A stretch of 64,000 bases of DNA, from positions 248,001 to 312,000 of the forward strand of contig NZ_JANJZD010000001.1 of the NCBI RefSeq assembly GCF_024623325.1, given 5' to 3'. The position numbers and the translations under genes are program-made. Below are positions 8,751-17,661 of the stretch, piece after piece. This DNA comes from Acetatifactor muris. GTDB lineage: Bacteria > Bacillota > Clostridia > Lachnospirales > Lachnospiraceae. Below the pieces are notes generated by a model. The model was given only the letters and a program-made list of their open reading frames with translations. It had not been told where the DNA came from and searched no databases. How positions within the stretch are numbered: position 1 is the stretch's first letter; the number at the start of each line of letters is the position of its first letter.

Positions 8751-11700
8751 ATGAAAAGGATGAGATTTAAGAAGAGACGCTTTTTTGCGTTGCTTCTCGC
8801 TTTTGTGCTATGCGTCGGATCGGTGGACGTATCGGCATTTGCGGCGGGGCCCATTGAAAGCGTCGAAGTCGTCACGGATCTGGGCGGGGAAATAAGCCCG
8901 GCGGATGAGAATAATCAGACGGCCGGAGACAATGAATCCGTAGAAGCAATCCAGACGGAGGGCGAAGAGACTACGCCTGACAGGACGGAAGCGCCCGAGG
9001 TGAACGAAGAGCCCGAAGGGACGGAAGAGCCTGAGGCAAACGAAGAGCCCGAAGTGACGGAAGCGCCTGAGGCAAGCGAAGAGCCCGAAGTGACGGAAGC
9101 GCCTGAGGTGAGCGAAGAGCCTGTAGCGACGGAAGCGCCTGAGGTGAACGAAGAGCCTGTAGCGACGAAAGCGCCTGAGGTGAGCGAAGAGCCCGAAGTG
9201 ACGGAAGCGCCTGAGGTGAGCGAAGAGCCCGAAGTGACGGAAGCGCCTGAGGTGAGCGAAGAGCCCGAAGCGACGGAAGCGCCTGAGGTGAACGAAGAGC
9301 CCGAAGTGACGGAAGAACCTACGGCGACGGAAGCACCAAAGAGCGAGGAAATACCCGCAGAGGTTCAGGCGTTCCTGGACGCGGTGGCGAAGCTGCCGGC
9401 ACCCGAGGACGTGACGAAAGAGAACGCCGAGGAGCTTGGTGAGCAGGTCAACGCGGTGATCGACATGGCCGAGGCGCTGAGCGATGAGAACTACGCCCGG
9501 GAGGACGTGACTGAAGCGTTGGAAAAGGTCGGCGCAGTCTTTGAAGCGGTTGGAAAAGCGTTGGAACTGGAAGCGGCGACATTTGGTAAGATTCCCACAG
9601 GTGTAGGGACCACGGATCCTAACGTGCTCGAAAGCGCATTTCTCACTTTTGAGATGTGGAATGCGGATCATAACATCCCTGCTGTGACGGTGAGCGGAAA
9701 CTATGCCGATGCAGACTATGTTGGCGAAGTCCTTGTTAATCCGGATGGAGAAACCGCGACAGTTGACAGCGGCAATTTGGTGTTCTATACCAACTATGGT
9801 ATTGCGGTAACGACTAACTGGGAAGAGAACGGTGGCTTGCCTTGGGTTATGACATGCCCCAGTTGGCTGAATGTCAACTTGCGTGCAGATGGCGGCGTCC
9901 TGTACGTGACCTTTACAGCGAAACCGAGTGCGCAAGTGGGACAGAGCGGGACAGTGCGGCTGAACTACGGCGCAAGCTGGGCGGTTGTAACCAATAACGC
10001 GTTCTTCGGGGAAGACAACGGTAAGGCGATCGGCGATATCTATTATGATGTAACTGTCGGCGATGGCACTGTTGAACCGATTGAGAAGCCCGACGCGCCC
10101 AACAAGGACAACGTGACGCTTTCCTATGTATTCATTCAGTGTCAGGATAGAGGAGACCAAGCTAATCACAGTGCTCCTGCTAAGCTGTTCTACGATGGTA
10201 AGACAACCATTATTCCTGGCGAGGTCATCGAGAACACAGGCAGAAACAGTTCTTTCAGCAAGAATGTTTATCCTTACGAATGCACAGTTCAGCTGAATGG
10301 GAATTTCTATTTGGACCTTTGGAATAACGCATTGTCAGGTAAGCTTGGAACGCATATGCTCTATGAATCGCCTAAGGATATCACGTTCTATTATTCTGCG
10401 TCTGAGGGCAAATGGAAGTGCCCCACAAGTAGTCTGACCCAATTTAGCAGTCCAGATACTGGCACTACCTATGGCTGGCTGGTGAAGATCAAAAAGGGTA
10501 CTCAAGTTCACACTTACACTGTCACCTACACTGACGGTGTAGAAGGAGAGACCGTGTTCACCGACCAGAGCTATACGGGCCTCAAAGCTGGCGATAACAC
10601 TCCGGCGTTTATGGCGGCTGTCGAAGGCACCGAAACTGTGAATGGTAAAGTTCAGCCCAAGCGTACGGGTTACACTTTTATGGGCTGGGCACCCGCGGTC
10701 ACGGAAAAGGTGGATGGCAATGTTACCTATGTGGCCACATGGAAGAAGGCCGAGAAAATCACCAATATCGATAAGACTCTGGTGAAGAGCGCAAGCGAAA
10801 TTCCCAGTGGTGTAACGGTTGACAATATTACCTATCCTGTCAACGGTGAGATCGTTATTCCAAACGGTGGGAGCGTGAAGCTGCTCTACAAGATCACCGT
10901 CACCGGCGACGTGGGAGCGAAGTACAAGGTCACCGATACCGGGGCAAGCTGGGTCAGCGGGCCGCAGCTGGACGTGGAGAACACTATCCCCGAGGGAGGC
11001 AGCGCAGTTATCTATGTGACCCGCGAATTTACCGCCGCTGATATTAATAAGAACGGCAAGCTGGTGAATAACGCAATGGTCACTCCCGGTAAGGACGACG
11101 AAAGCAGCACTACTTCCACCGAGACGACTCCGGCGAAGGAAGAAGAGCCTGAAATTAAATCGCTCATGAAAGAAGTTACCATTGTTAAGACGTTTGTCGG
11201 CATGGGGGGCAACAAGATAGCGTTAGATAAGGTTCCGGGCAATTTTGTCCTGAACTACAGCTACACTTATCGCGATGATGCTTCTGTAACCGGCAGTCTG
11301 GCATCTGGCGCGGCGCAAAAGGGTATCAACGAGAATGGTCACCCCACCCTGACGTGGAAAATGAACGTGAAAGTGGATGAAGATACAAATTCCACCTACA
11401 AAACCCCGTTAACCATCACTGAGAGCAACTATAATGTGGGTGGGTATGTATGGGAGAAGCAGGAGGGTTTGAACAGCTCGAACGAGAAGGCTGTTACCGG
11501 CACGTACCAGATCGACGCTACAAAAAACCTGCCTACCAACTATATCTACAACTATTATCAAAAGGCACCTGATGCGCCCAATGCGCCCGTGATTTCCGGA
11601 ACGAGCGGCAATCTTCGTGTTCAGGTGGTCTGCGACAGCAATGAAAGCGGTCACAAGGACGAGAAAGAAAACTTGCGGCTGCGGGAAGTGGTGAATGGGA

Positions 11701-14700
11701 TCACCGAGTATACCGGCGGTGAAGTGGTTAAAACCAATAAGTACGGCTACGACTGGGAGTATACAGTTACTCTCTACAAGAGCGACTTTGCAGACCGGTT
11801 TCAGCACAATAGTAAGAAGGACCACGAGTATAAGGAAGGTACCAAAGACACTGTGAATGTGACATTCTACTACAAGGACGGTGCATGGGACTTTGAGAAC
11901 CTTAAAATTCACAATCCCGGTGTGGAGATTGTTTACGAAAAGAACGGCGCTAATAACTATTTCTGCAACTATGTAGTATACCATGTGGAACCTGTAACCA
12001 CGCCCGAGCTTGAGATCACCAAGACGGTTGATAAGGCCAGCGTGAAGAAGGGAAATACGCTGAATTACACGATCACAGTGAAGAACAACGGCAGTACTGA
12101 TGCTGCCAACGTGAAAGTGAGCGACACTTTGCCTGAGGAGCTGGGAACCAATATTTCTAACAGTAATCCCGGTGAATATAATTCCAAAGTGGAAAATGGC
12201 AGAGCTACAATCACATGGAATCTGGGCACTATTGGGGCCGGTGAATCCAAGACGGTTACCTTTACGGCTACCGCTATAGAAACCGGCAAGATTGAGAACC
12301 ACGCCAGCGTGACCAGCGACGAAATCACGACCCCTGTGGAAAGTGATCCTGTTAAGACCGTGATTTACAATCTGATCGTCACCAAGACTAACGGAGGTTT
12401 TCAGAATGGCGCGCCTGACGCAAGCTGCACTGAGGCCGATTGCAAGAGCGAGGATGACGGCAGCGGCAAGGCGCACGTCCACTACACTGTCACAGTGATG
12501 AACGACAGCGGGTTCGACCTTTACGGTCTGGACATCCTGGATGATCTGACAACTACGGTTAAGGCGGACAATGCGGAAGTTAACGATGGTTATATTCTGA
12601 GCATCGAAAATGTCAGGCTGGACGGCAGTGCTGCTGGCGGCATGGTCACTCCTGTGGCCAATGGTAATGCAACCCACAGTATCGTAACGAAATTCGAACG
12701 GTCTGAGGTATTTGCAGATAAGCAGAAAGTGGTTCTGACTTACGATTTTGTAATCGAGAATACCGGCGACGATGTGTTGAGCATAGGGCTGAAGAATAAA
12801 GCCACCGGCGGTACATGGACCACTGACGGCCAGACTGCTGGCACGCAGAAAGCCCGCGTTCGCAGTGCTGCTCGAAACGGCGGTTATGATATCGAGGAGT
12901 CAGCAGAGTCCGGCGCAAGCATGGGCGGCAGTGAAGCTGGCGGCACGGTTAAGCCCGCGGGCAAGACATACACTGTAATTTATAAAATGAACGATGGTAC
13001 TGACGACACGCATGCGACTGTCACGAGGAAATCTGCCGAAAGCTCCGTGGAGTTCACAGTTGGCAAAGAGGCGGATGGTACTACTGATATCTCCAACCCT
13101 GTCCGTATAGGTTATGTGTTCCAGGGCTGGGCGGAGACAGAAGATGCCACCACAGGAATGACAGCTCTTTCAAAGGTTACCCTGACTAAGGAGAACCGCA
13201 GCAAGACACTGTACGCCGTGTGGACGCCGAAGATGGTTTCCAAAACAGTTAAAATCATCAAAGCGTTCTATGGCCCCAGCAAAGCTGAGGTAGAGGCGAT
13301 CAAGGATAATTTCAGCCTCAACTACACCTACACGCTGGCCGGCAATACCACAACAGGAACCCTGTCCGGTAAGGATGCCAAATTTGAGGAAAGCCTTCTT
13401 TTCCCGGGTATCGATGCTGTGCTTGTCTGGAATGTGGACTTTAAAGTAATTGAAGGTTCCACTGAAAATCTTAATAATGGAATAATTTCCTTTACTGAGG
13501 AAGGCAGAGAGATCGATGGATGGACCTGGATCGGCAGTGCGTCGGAGGGAAGCAGCCTTAACGATCGGAATGACTTGCATGCAGGTACAATCAGTATGGG
13601 GCTGAGCAATGTCTATACCAAGTTGCCCACGCTGCCCACGCCGGAGGAAGTGCATGACAGCTCGCTGAGGGTTGAGGTCATCTGCACTACCAACAACGAA
13701 AGCTGGCAATATGCTGCTAATGACTGGACCAACGATAACGATAAGTGGTACACCCTCGGTCAGATTGAGGGCGACGCTGCAACCGGTTATACCTGTACAC
13801 TGACCCTGAACAGGCTGAATGTCTGGGCCGGGCAATTGAATACCGAGGATGGTCCCAGACATGCCCTGAACGAGACTAGAACCAACAGCGACGGTATTCT
13901 CAGCACGACTCTCCGCTGGGACGCAGGCAATCAGAAGTGGATGGTGGCAGAAGAGCAGCCCAGTACACTGAAAGTCTTCGCGGAAGAGATGTTTACCGTC
14001 ACCGTGAACTATCTGGCAGACAACGGTCATAAATTCTGGGGGAATAATAACCCGGAATATCCGCTGAAAGAAGGCGAAATCTACGATCACAGCATCGATG
14101 AGACCATGACTGCACTTGCATGGCCTAATAAGCCTGCGGTAAAGTCTCCGAAGAGCTTCTCCATTGGCAGCAACACTTATGTTCTTGATCCGATGGCGGC
14201 TAATACACCCGAGAACGAACTGACCGGCACTATGGGCAGAGAAAATGTGGTCATCAACCTGTACTACTCTCTGGACGTAAAGGGAGGCGATGATCCTTCC
14301 AAGCCCGACGGCGGACCTGACGGCATCCCTGATAAGTACCAGGTGAAAGTGACTTTTGAGGTCAAAAACGGTGCATGGAATGACGAGACAACCGCTGATG
14401 TGGTGAAATACCTGACGAAGTACAAGACCGTTGACGGAGAGCAGGTTATGGCCGCTGACGGCGAAGCCGTTCTGGGCAGCATTATACCTGTAGCCGGTGA
14501 GAAACCCGATGAGGGCTTTGTGACTGGCGACTGGGGAAATAACGAACCTGCTGAGACGACTGCAATTACCGGTGATACCACTTATACCTACACCTATAAG
14601 CCCGCTCCGGGCAGGGTGACTATCACCGTCGAGTTTGTAGACGAGAATGGTAATGTGGTTGGAACCGAGACCGTGGTTGTGGATGAGGGTGCTGCCTATG

Positions 14701-15836
14701 ACGTGACCGAAGAAACTGAGAAGATTCCTGAGGGCTATGAGCCCAACGGCGATCCTGCCGGCGACCCTGTTACCGGCACTGCCGATACCGACAAGACTGT
14801 TACCGTGCCTGTAAGGCAGATTATTCGGTATACTGTGACCTATACGGACGGCGTAGACGGCGAGGAAGTGTTCGCAGACCAGGTGACATCTGATTTGGTA
14901 AGCGGAGCTGCAACCCCTGCATTTGTGGGGACACCTGTCCGCGAGGGTTATACCTTTGCAGGCTGGACACCGGAAGTAGCGGCTACAGTAACGGGCAACG
15001 TGACTTATACCGCACAGTGGACACCTGTAGACCCGGCGCCTGTAGACCCGGCGCCTGTAGATCCGGCGCCTGTAGATCCGGCGCCTGTAGACCCGACGCC
15101 TGTAGACCCGGCGCCTGTAGACCCGACGCCTGTAGACCCGGCGCCTGTGGACCCGGCGCCTGTGGACCCGGCGCCTGTGGACCCGACGCCGACACCGGAC
15201 GATCCGGCACCAACGCCGGATGACGATGACCCGACGCCTGAAGAGACGACACAGGAGCCTGCGCCCGTACCCGTAGTCGTACCACCTGCAGCAGCCATAC
15301 CTGCAGCAGCGCCCACACCTCAGGTTGTACCGGTTGCACCTACACAGCCGGCGACACCGGCAGCTCCCGAGGAAGAAGAGGAGCCTGTCACCGTCATTGA
15401 TGACCCGACGCCGCCCCTTGCAGCGCCGGAAGAAACTGTGACTCCTGAGGAAGAAGAGCCCGCGATAGTGGAGCTTGAAGACGAAGAGCTGCCCCTTGCG
15501 GCAGGAAACGGCAGAGCCTGGGCCCTTGTGAACTTTGCGTTGATGAACCTGGCAGTGTTTGAGACCCTGATGTTGCTGATTGGTTACTTTGTGAACACCA
15601 GGAAGGACGAAGAGGAGAAAAAGGAGAAACTGAAGAAGAAAGGCCTTATGCGCCTGATCAGTCTCCCGATAGGAATTATTTCCATTATCGCATTCTGTCT
15701 GACAGAAGATATCTCCCTGCCCACCGGATTTGTAGACCGTTGGACCCTGCTGATGGCAATCATCGCAATCGTACAGACTGTCGTGGTAGTTCTTTCCCGC
15801 AAAAAGGAAGAGAACGAAGACGAGAGAATGGCTTAA
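8751..15836 (+). CDS. Giant repetitive surface protein (2361 residues), c-di-GMP riboswitch-controlled
   Basis: Secreted, membrane/wall-associated protein, probably an adhesin. Residues 1-32 are a signal peptide (basic start, long hydrophobic core, AFAA end). Then come an acidic 12-residue TEAPEVSEEPEV-type repeat (~80-196), a helical segment (~200-275), InlB B-type repeats ending GYTF.GW (~584-665, 1405-1493, 2026-2093), a DUF11 domain (ITKTVDKASVKKGNTLNYTI, ~1083-1196), MucBP-like units (~1748-1843, ~1960-2022), and a PVDPA wall-spanning repeat (~2093-2147). The C-terminus has no LPXTG. It has an acidic ELPLAAGNGRAW motif and three membrane helices around a Lys/Glu loop. AGAGAGG before ATG 8751 supports the start. 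Expression should depend on the tandem riboswitches and possibly the invertible promoter. Confidence 0.9.
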   Translation: MKRMRFKKRRFFALLLAFVLCVGSVDVSAFAAGPIESVEVVTDLGGEISPADENNQTAGDNESVEAIQTEGEETTPDRTEAPEVNEEPEGTEEPEANEEPEVTEAPEASEEPEVTEAPEVSEEPVATEAPEVNEEPVATKAPEVSEEPEVTEAPEVSEEPEVTEAPEVSEEPEATEAPEVNEEPEVTEEPTATEAPKSEEIPAEVQAFLDAVAKLPAPEDVTKENAEELGEQVNAVIDMAEALSDENYAREDVTEALEKVGAVFEAVGKALELEAATFGKIPTGVGTTDPNVLESAFLTFEMWNADHNIPAVTVSGNYADADYVGEVLVNPDGETATVDSGNLVFYTNYGIAVTTNWEENGGLPWVMTCPSWLNVNLRADGGVLYVTFTAKPSAQVGQSGTVRLNYGASWAVVTNNAFFGEDNGKAIGDIYYDVTVGDGTVEPIEKPDAPNKDNVTLSYVFIQCQDRGDQANHSAPAKLFYDGKTTIIPGEVIENTGRNSSFSKNVYPYECTVQLNGNFYLDLWNNALSGKLGTHMLYESPKDITFYYSASEGKWKCPTSSLTQFSSPDTGTTYGWLVKIKKGTQVHTYTVTYTDGVEGETVFTDQSYTGLKAGDNTPAFMAAVEGTETVNGKVQPKRTGYTFMGWAPAVTEKVDGNVTYVATWKKAEKITNIDKTLVKSASEIPSGVTVDNITYPVNGEIVIPNGGSVKLLYKITVTGDVGAKYKVTDTGASWVSGPQLDVENTIPEGGSAVIYVTREFTAADINKNGKLVNNAMVTPGKDDESSTTSTETTPAKEEEPEIKSLMKEVTIVKTFVGMGGNKIALDKVPGNFVLNYSYTYRDDASVTGSLASGAAQKGINENGHPTLTWKMNVKVDEDTNSTYKTPLTITESNYNVGGYVWEKQEGLNSSNEKAVTGTYQIDATKNLPTNYIYNYYQKAPDAPNAPVISGTSGNLRVQVVCDSNESGHKDEKENLRLREVVNGITEYTGGEVVKTNKYGYDWEYTVTLYKSDFADRFQHNSKKDHEYKEGTKDTVNVTFYYKDGAWDFENLKIHNPGVEIVYEKNGANNYFCNYVVYHVEPVTTPELEITKTVDKASVKKGNTLNYTITVKNNGSTDAANVKVSDTLPEELGTNISNSNPGEYNSKVENGRATITWNLGTIGAGESKTVTFTATAIETGKIENHASVTSDEITTPVESDPVKTVIYNLIVTKTNGGFQNGAPDASCTEADCKSEDDGSGKAHVHYTVTVMNDSGFDLYGLDILDDLTTTVKADNAEVNDGYILSIENVRLDGSAAGGMVTPVANGNATHSIVTKFERSEVFADKQKVVLTYDFVIENTGDDVLSIGLKNKATGGTWTTDGQTAGTQKARVRSAARNGGYDIEESAESGASMGGSEAGGTVKPAGKTYTVIYKMNDGTDDTHATVTRKSAESSVEFTVGKEADGTTDISNPVRIGYVFQGWAETEDATTGMTALSKVTLTKENRSKTLYAVWTPKMVSKTVKIIKAFYGPSKAEVEAIKDNFSLNYTYTLAGNTTTGTLSGKDAKFEESLLFPGIDAVLVWNVDFKVIEGSTENLNNGIISFTEEGREIDGWTWIGSASEGSSLNDRNDLHAGTISMGLSNVYTKLPTLPTPEEVHDSSLRVEVICTTNNESWQYAANDWTNDNDKWYTLGQIEGDAATGYTCTLTLNRLNVWAGQLNTEDGPRHALNETRTNSDGILSTTLRWDAGNQKWMVAEEQPSTLKVFAEEMFTVTVNYLADNGHKFWGNNNPEYPLKEGEIYDHSIDETMTALAWPNKPAVKSPKSFSIGSNTYVLDPMAANTPENELTGTMGRENVVINLYYSLDVKGGDDPSKPDGGPDGIPDKYQVKVTFEVKNGAWNDETTADVVKYLTKYKTVDGEQVMAADGEAVLGSIIPVAGEKPDEGFVTGDWGNNEPAETTAITGDTTYTYTYKPAPGRVTITVEFVDENGNVVGTETVVVDEGAAYDVTEETEKIPEGYEPNGDPAGDPVTGTADTDKTVTVPVRQIIRYTVTYTDGVDGEEVFADQVTSDLVSGAATPAFVGTPVREGYTFAGWTPEVAATVTGNVTYTAQWTPVDPAPVDPAPVDPAPVDPAPVDPTPVDPAPVDPTPVDPAPVDPAPVDPAPVDPTPTPDDPAPTPDDDDPTPEETTQEPAPVPVVVPPAAAIPAAAPTPQVVPVAPTQPATPAAPEEEEEPVTVIDDPTPPLAAPEETVTPEEEEPAIVELEDEELPLAAGNGRAWALVNFALMNLAVFETLMLLIGYFVNTRKDEEEKKEKLKKKGLMRLISLPIGIISIIAFCLTEDISLPTGFVDRWTLLMAIIAIVQTVVVVLSRKKEENEDERMA
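8990..9340 (+). repeat. 36-bp coding tandem repeat (TEAPEVSEEPEV units)
   Basis: Near-identical 36-bp units built from GAAGAGCCCGAAGTGACG and GAAGCGCCTGAGGTGAGC, about nine to ten copies, encoding an acidic Pro/Glu stalk just after the signal peptide. All copies stay in frame. High identity between units implies that copy number can change by slippage or recombination. Confidence 0.88.
15027..15186 (+). repeat. 15-bp coding tandem repeat (PVDPA/PVDPT)
   Basis: About eleven copies of CCTGTAGACCCGGCG with small variants, encoding a proline-rich spacer of the kind that crosses the peptidoglycan. It is purely coding and regular, with no spacers, so it is not a CRISPR array. Confidence 0.9.
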
Positions 15837-15927
15837 GCGAAAACGCCCGGGTGAACCCATTGCAGGGACACCTGGCTGAAAGAAAGCGTTAGAGCTATGT
15901 AATTGAATTTCTGCAAAAGATAAAATG

Positions 15928-15993
15928 AAAAAGTCCCCCGTGATTCCGGAGTCAGGCATGTATGCCTGGACAATGGCAGCGGGGGACTTTTTT
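15928..15993. terminator. Terminator after the giant surface-protein gene
   Basis: AAAAAGTCCCCCG and CGGGGGACTTTTTT pair across a ~40-nt loop that itself contains a CAGGCAT/ATGCCTG hairpin. A at the left and T at the right make it usable in both directions. Confidence 0.88.
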
Positions 15994-16034
15994 ACAATTC
16001 ATGATAATAAAATATTTGCGCAGATTTCTATATG

Positions 16035-16063
16035 TTGTGCTTTTAATCCCTTTCGATTATAAT
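16035..16063 (+). promoter_or_regulatory. Promoter before the truncated AAA-ATPase gene
   Basis: -35 TTGTGC (16035-16040), 17-bp spacer, perfect -10 TATAAT (16058-16063), about 110 bp before the start of the downstream reading frame. Together with the terminator it accounts for the 15837-16175 gap. Confidence 0.6.
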
Positions 16064-16175
16064 ATTGATATGTGAAAAAGCCTGAGCTGGCAGAGATATT
16101 TTTAAATATTACAAGATTTTATTCATTGAAATTGGCGGATTTATACGAAACCAAAATAAGACATGCAAGGAGGGG

Positions 16176-17573
16176 ATGAAAAATGGCGAGAACAGTGGGA
16201 ATCAGATGATGATGTTGTATTCGGAAAACCGTTTTCTGCTGGATGCAGGTATTTTAGATGAGCGGGAAATCGAATTTTTCAAAGAAATATCCATAGGAAT
16301 GGATGATGTCCATGCTTTTATGGCTCTTCATCAGATGGCTCTGTATCTGTCCCGTTATTATGGGAAAAAGGTGATTATCCTGCTGGACGAGTATGACACT
16401 CCCATGCAGGAGGCTTATGTAAATGGCTGTTGGGCGGAGCTTACGGCCTTTATCTGGAACTTATTCAATTCTACATTTAAGACAAATCCTTATCTGGAGC
16501 GGGCGCTTATGACAGGAATCACAAGTGGTCAGATTGCTTCTTGCGAAGCAAAGGAATCGATTTTTTCGGATTTGAATAATCTTGAGGTGGTAACAACAAC
16601 AGCGGAAAAATATGAGGAAAGCTTTGGATTTACGGAGGAAGAAGTTTATGCGGCGTTGGATGAATTTGGGTTGTCCGATCAGAAAAAGGATGTAAAAAAA
16701 TGGTATGACGGATTTCGATTCGGAAAACGGTCGGATATTTACAATCCATGGTCTATCATTAATTATCTGGACAAAAGAAAATTGGGAACTTATTGGGCCA
16801 ATACAAGTTCCAACAGCTTGGTGGGGAAGCTGCTTAGAGAAGGGAATCGATATATTAAACAGAATCTTGAGAAACTTCTTTCAGGGGAGCATTTGAACGT
16901 ATCCATTGATGAGCAGTTTGTATACGGCCAGATGAGTGAAAATGAAACTGCGGTCTGGAGCCTTCTGCTTGCCAGCGGATATCTGAGGGTGTTTGGCTGC
17001 CGGAAGCTTACGGATGAAGAGTGGGGGTTTTTGGCTCCTCAATATGAGCTGGGGATTACAAATCTGGAAGTGGAAATTATGTTTCACCGGATGGTAACTG
17101 GATGGTTCCAGAAGGATTTGTATGACTATGATGAATTTATCCGGGCTTTGTGGGACGGAAATGTAAAAGACATGAATCTCTATATGAATCGTATTACCAT
17201 GGAGACATTCAGCTATTTTGATACAGGGCGTGATTCTTCCAAAGAAGAACCGGAACGATTTTATCACGGTTTTGTATTAGGCCTGTTAGTGACCCTTCGG
17301 AAAAAATATGTTCTTACCTCCAACAGAGAAAGCGGGTTTGGCCGTTATGATGTTATGCTGGAACCGAGAGATATAAAGGATGATGCAATCATTCTGGAAT
17401 TTAAAGTGCAGGTGCCGGGGGAGGAGAAAGAACTTTCGGATACGGTGGATGCGGCGCTTAAACAGATAGAGGAAAAGAATTATGAAGCCGTCCTCATTGC
17501 AAAGGGAATTCCGGAAGAGAAGATTCGGAAATATGGATTTGCTTTTCGGGGAAAGAAAGTGCTGATTGGATAA
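16176..17573 (+). pseudogene. AAA-ATPase-like / PDDEXK_9 protein, N-terminally truncated
   Basis: Belongs to the large Firmicute/Bacteroidetes family with an AAA-ATPase-like domain (PF09820 type) and a C-terminal PDDEXK nuclease-like domain (PF08011 type). Visible are Walker B VIILLDEYDTP (~residue 72), MTGITSGQIAS, the KKWYDGFRFG motif, DIYNPWSIINYL, and at the C-terminus RYDVMLEPRD...AIILEFKV with the PD-(D/E)xK-like residues. The frame lacks the usual first ~100-130 residues, including PLPIGI..F, the DKT motif and Walker A, so it starts in mid-domain. It has its own promoter but no good ribosome site match. Probably a decayed copy; a short translated product is possible. Confidence 0.72.
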
Positions 17574-17661
17574 AATACTTAACATTCGAGTTTACTTAAA
17601 CAAGGAACTGACTTCCGAGATAAAACATTGCAGCCAACCTTTTATCATACAGGAGTAGTTT

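Noticed and set aside
15027..15186. Regular short repeats that could look like a CRISPR array
   Set aside because: 15-bp contiguous coding units with no spacers and no cas genes; same for 8990-9340.
13170..15959. Very long antisense open frames (also 8808-10169 and 11409-12677, minus strand) under the giant surface protein
   Set aside because: They mirror the repeats and codon bias of the sense gene, have no ribosome site, and read as Arg/His/Cys-rich low-complexity protein; the sense frame has a signal peptide and known domains.
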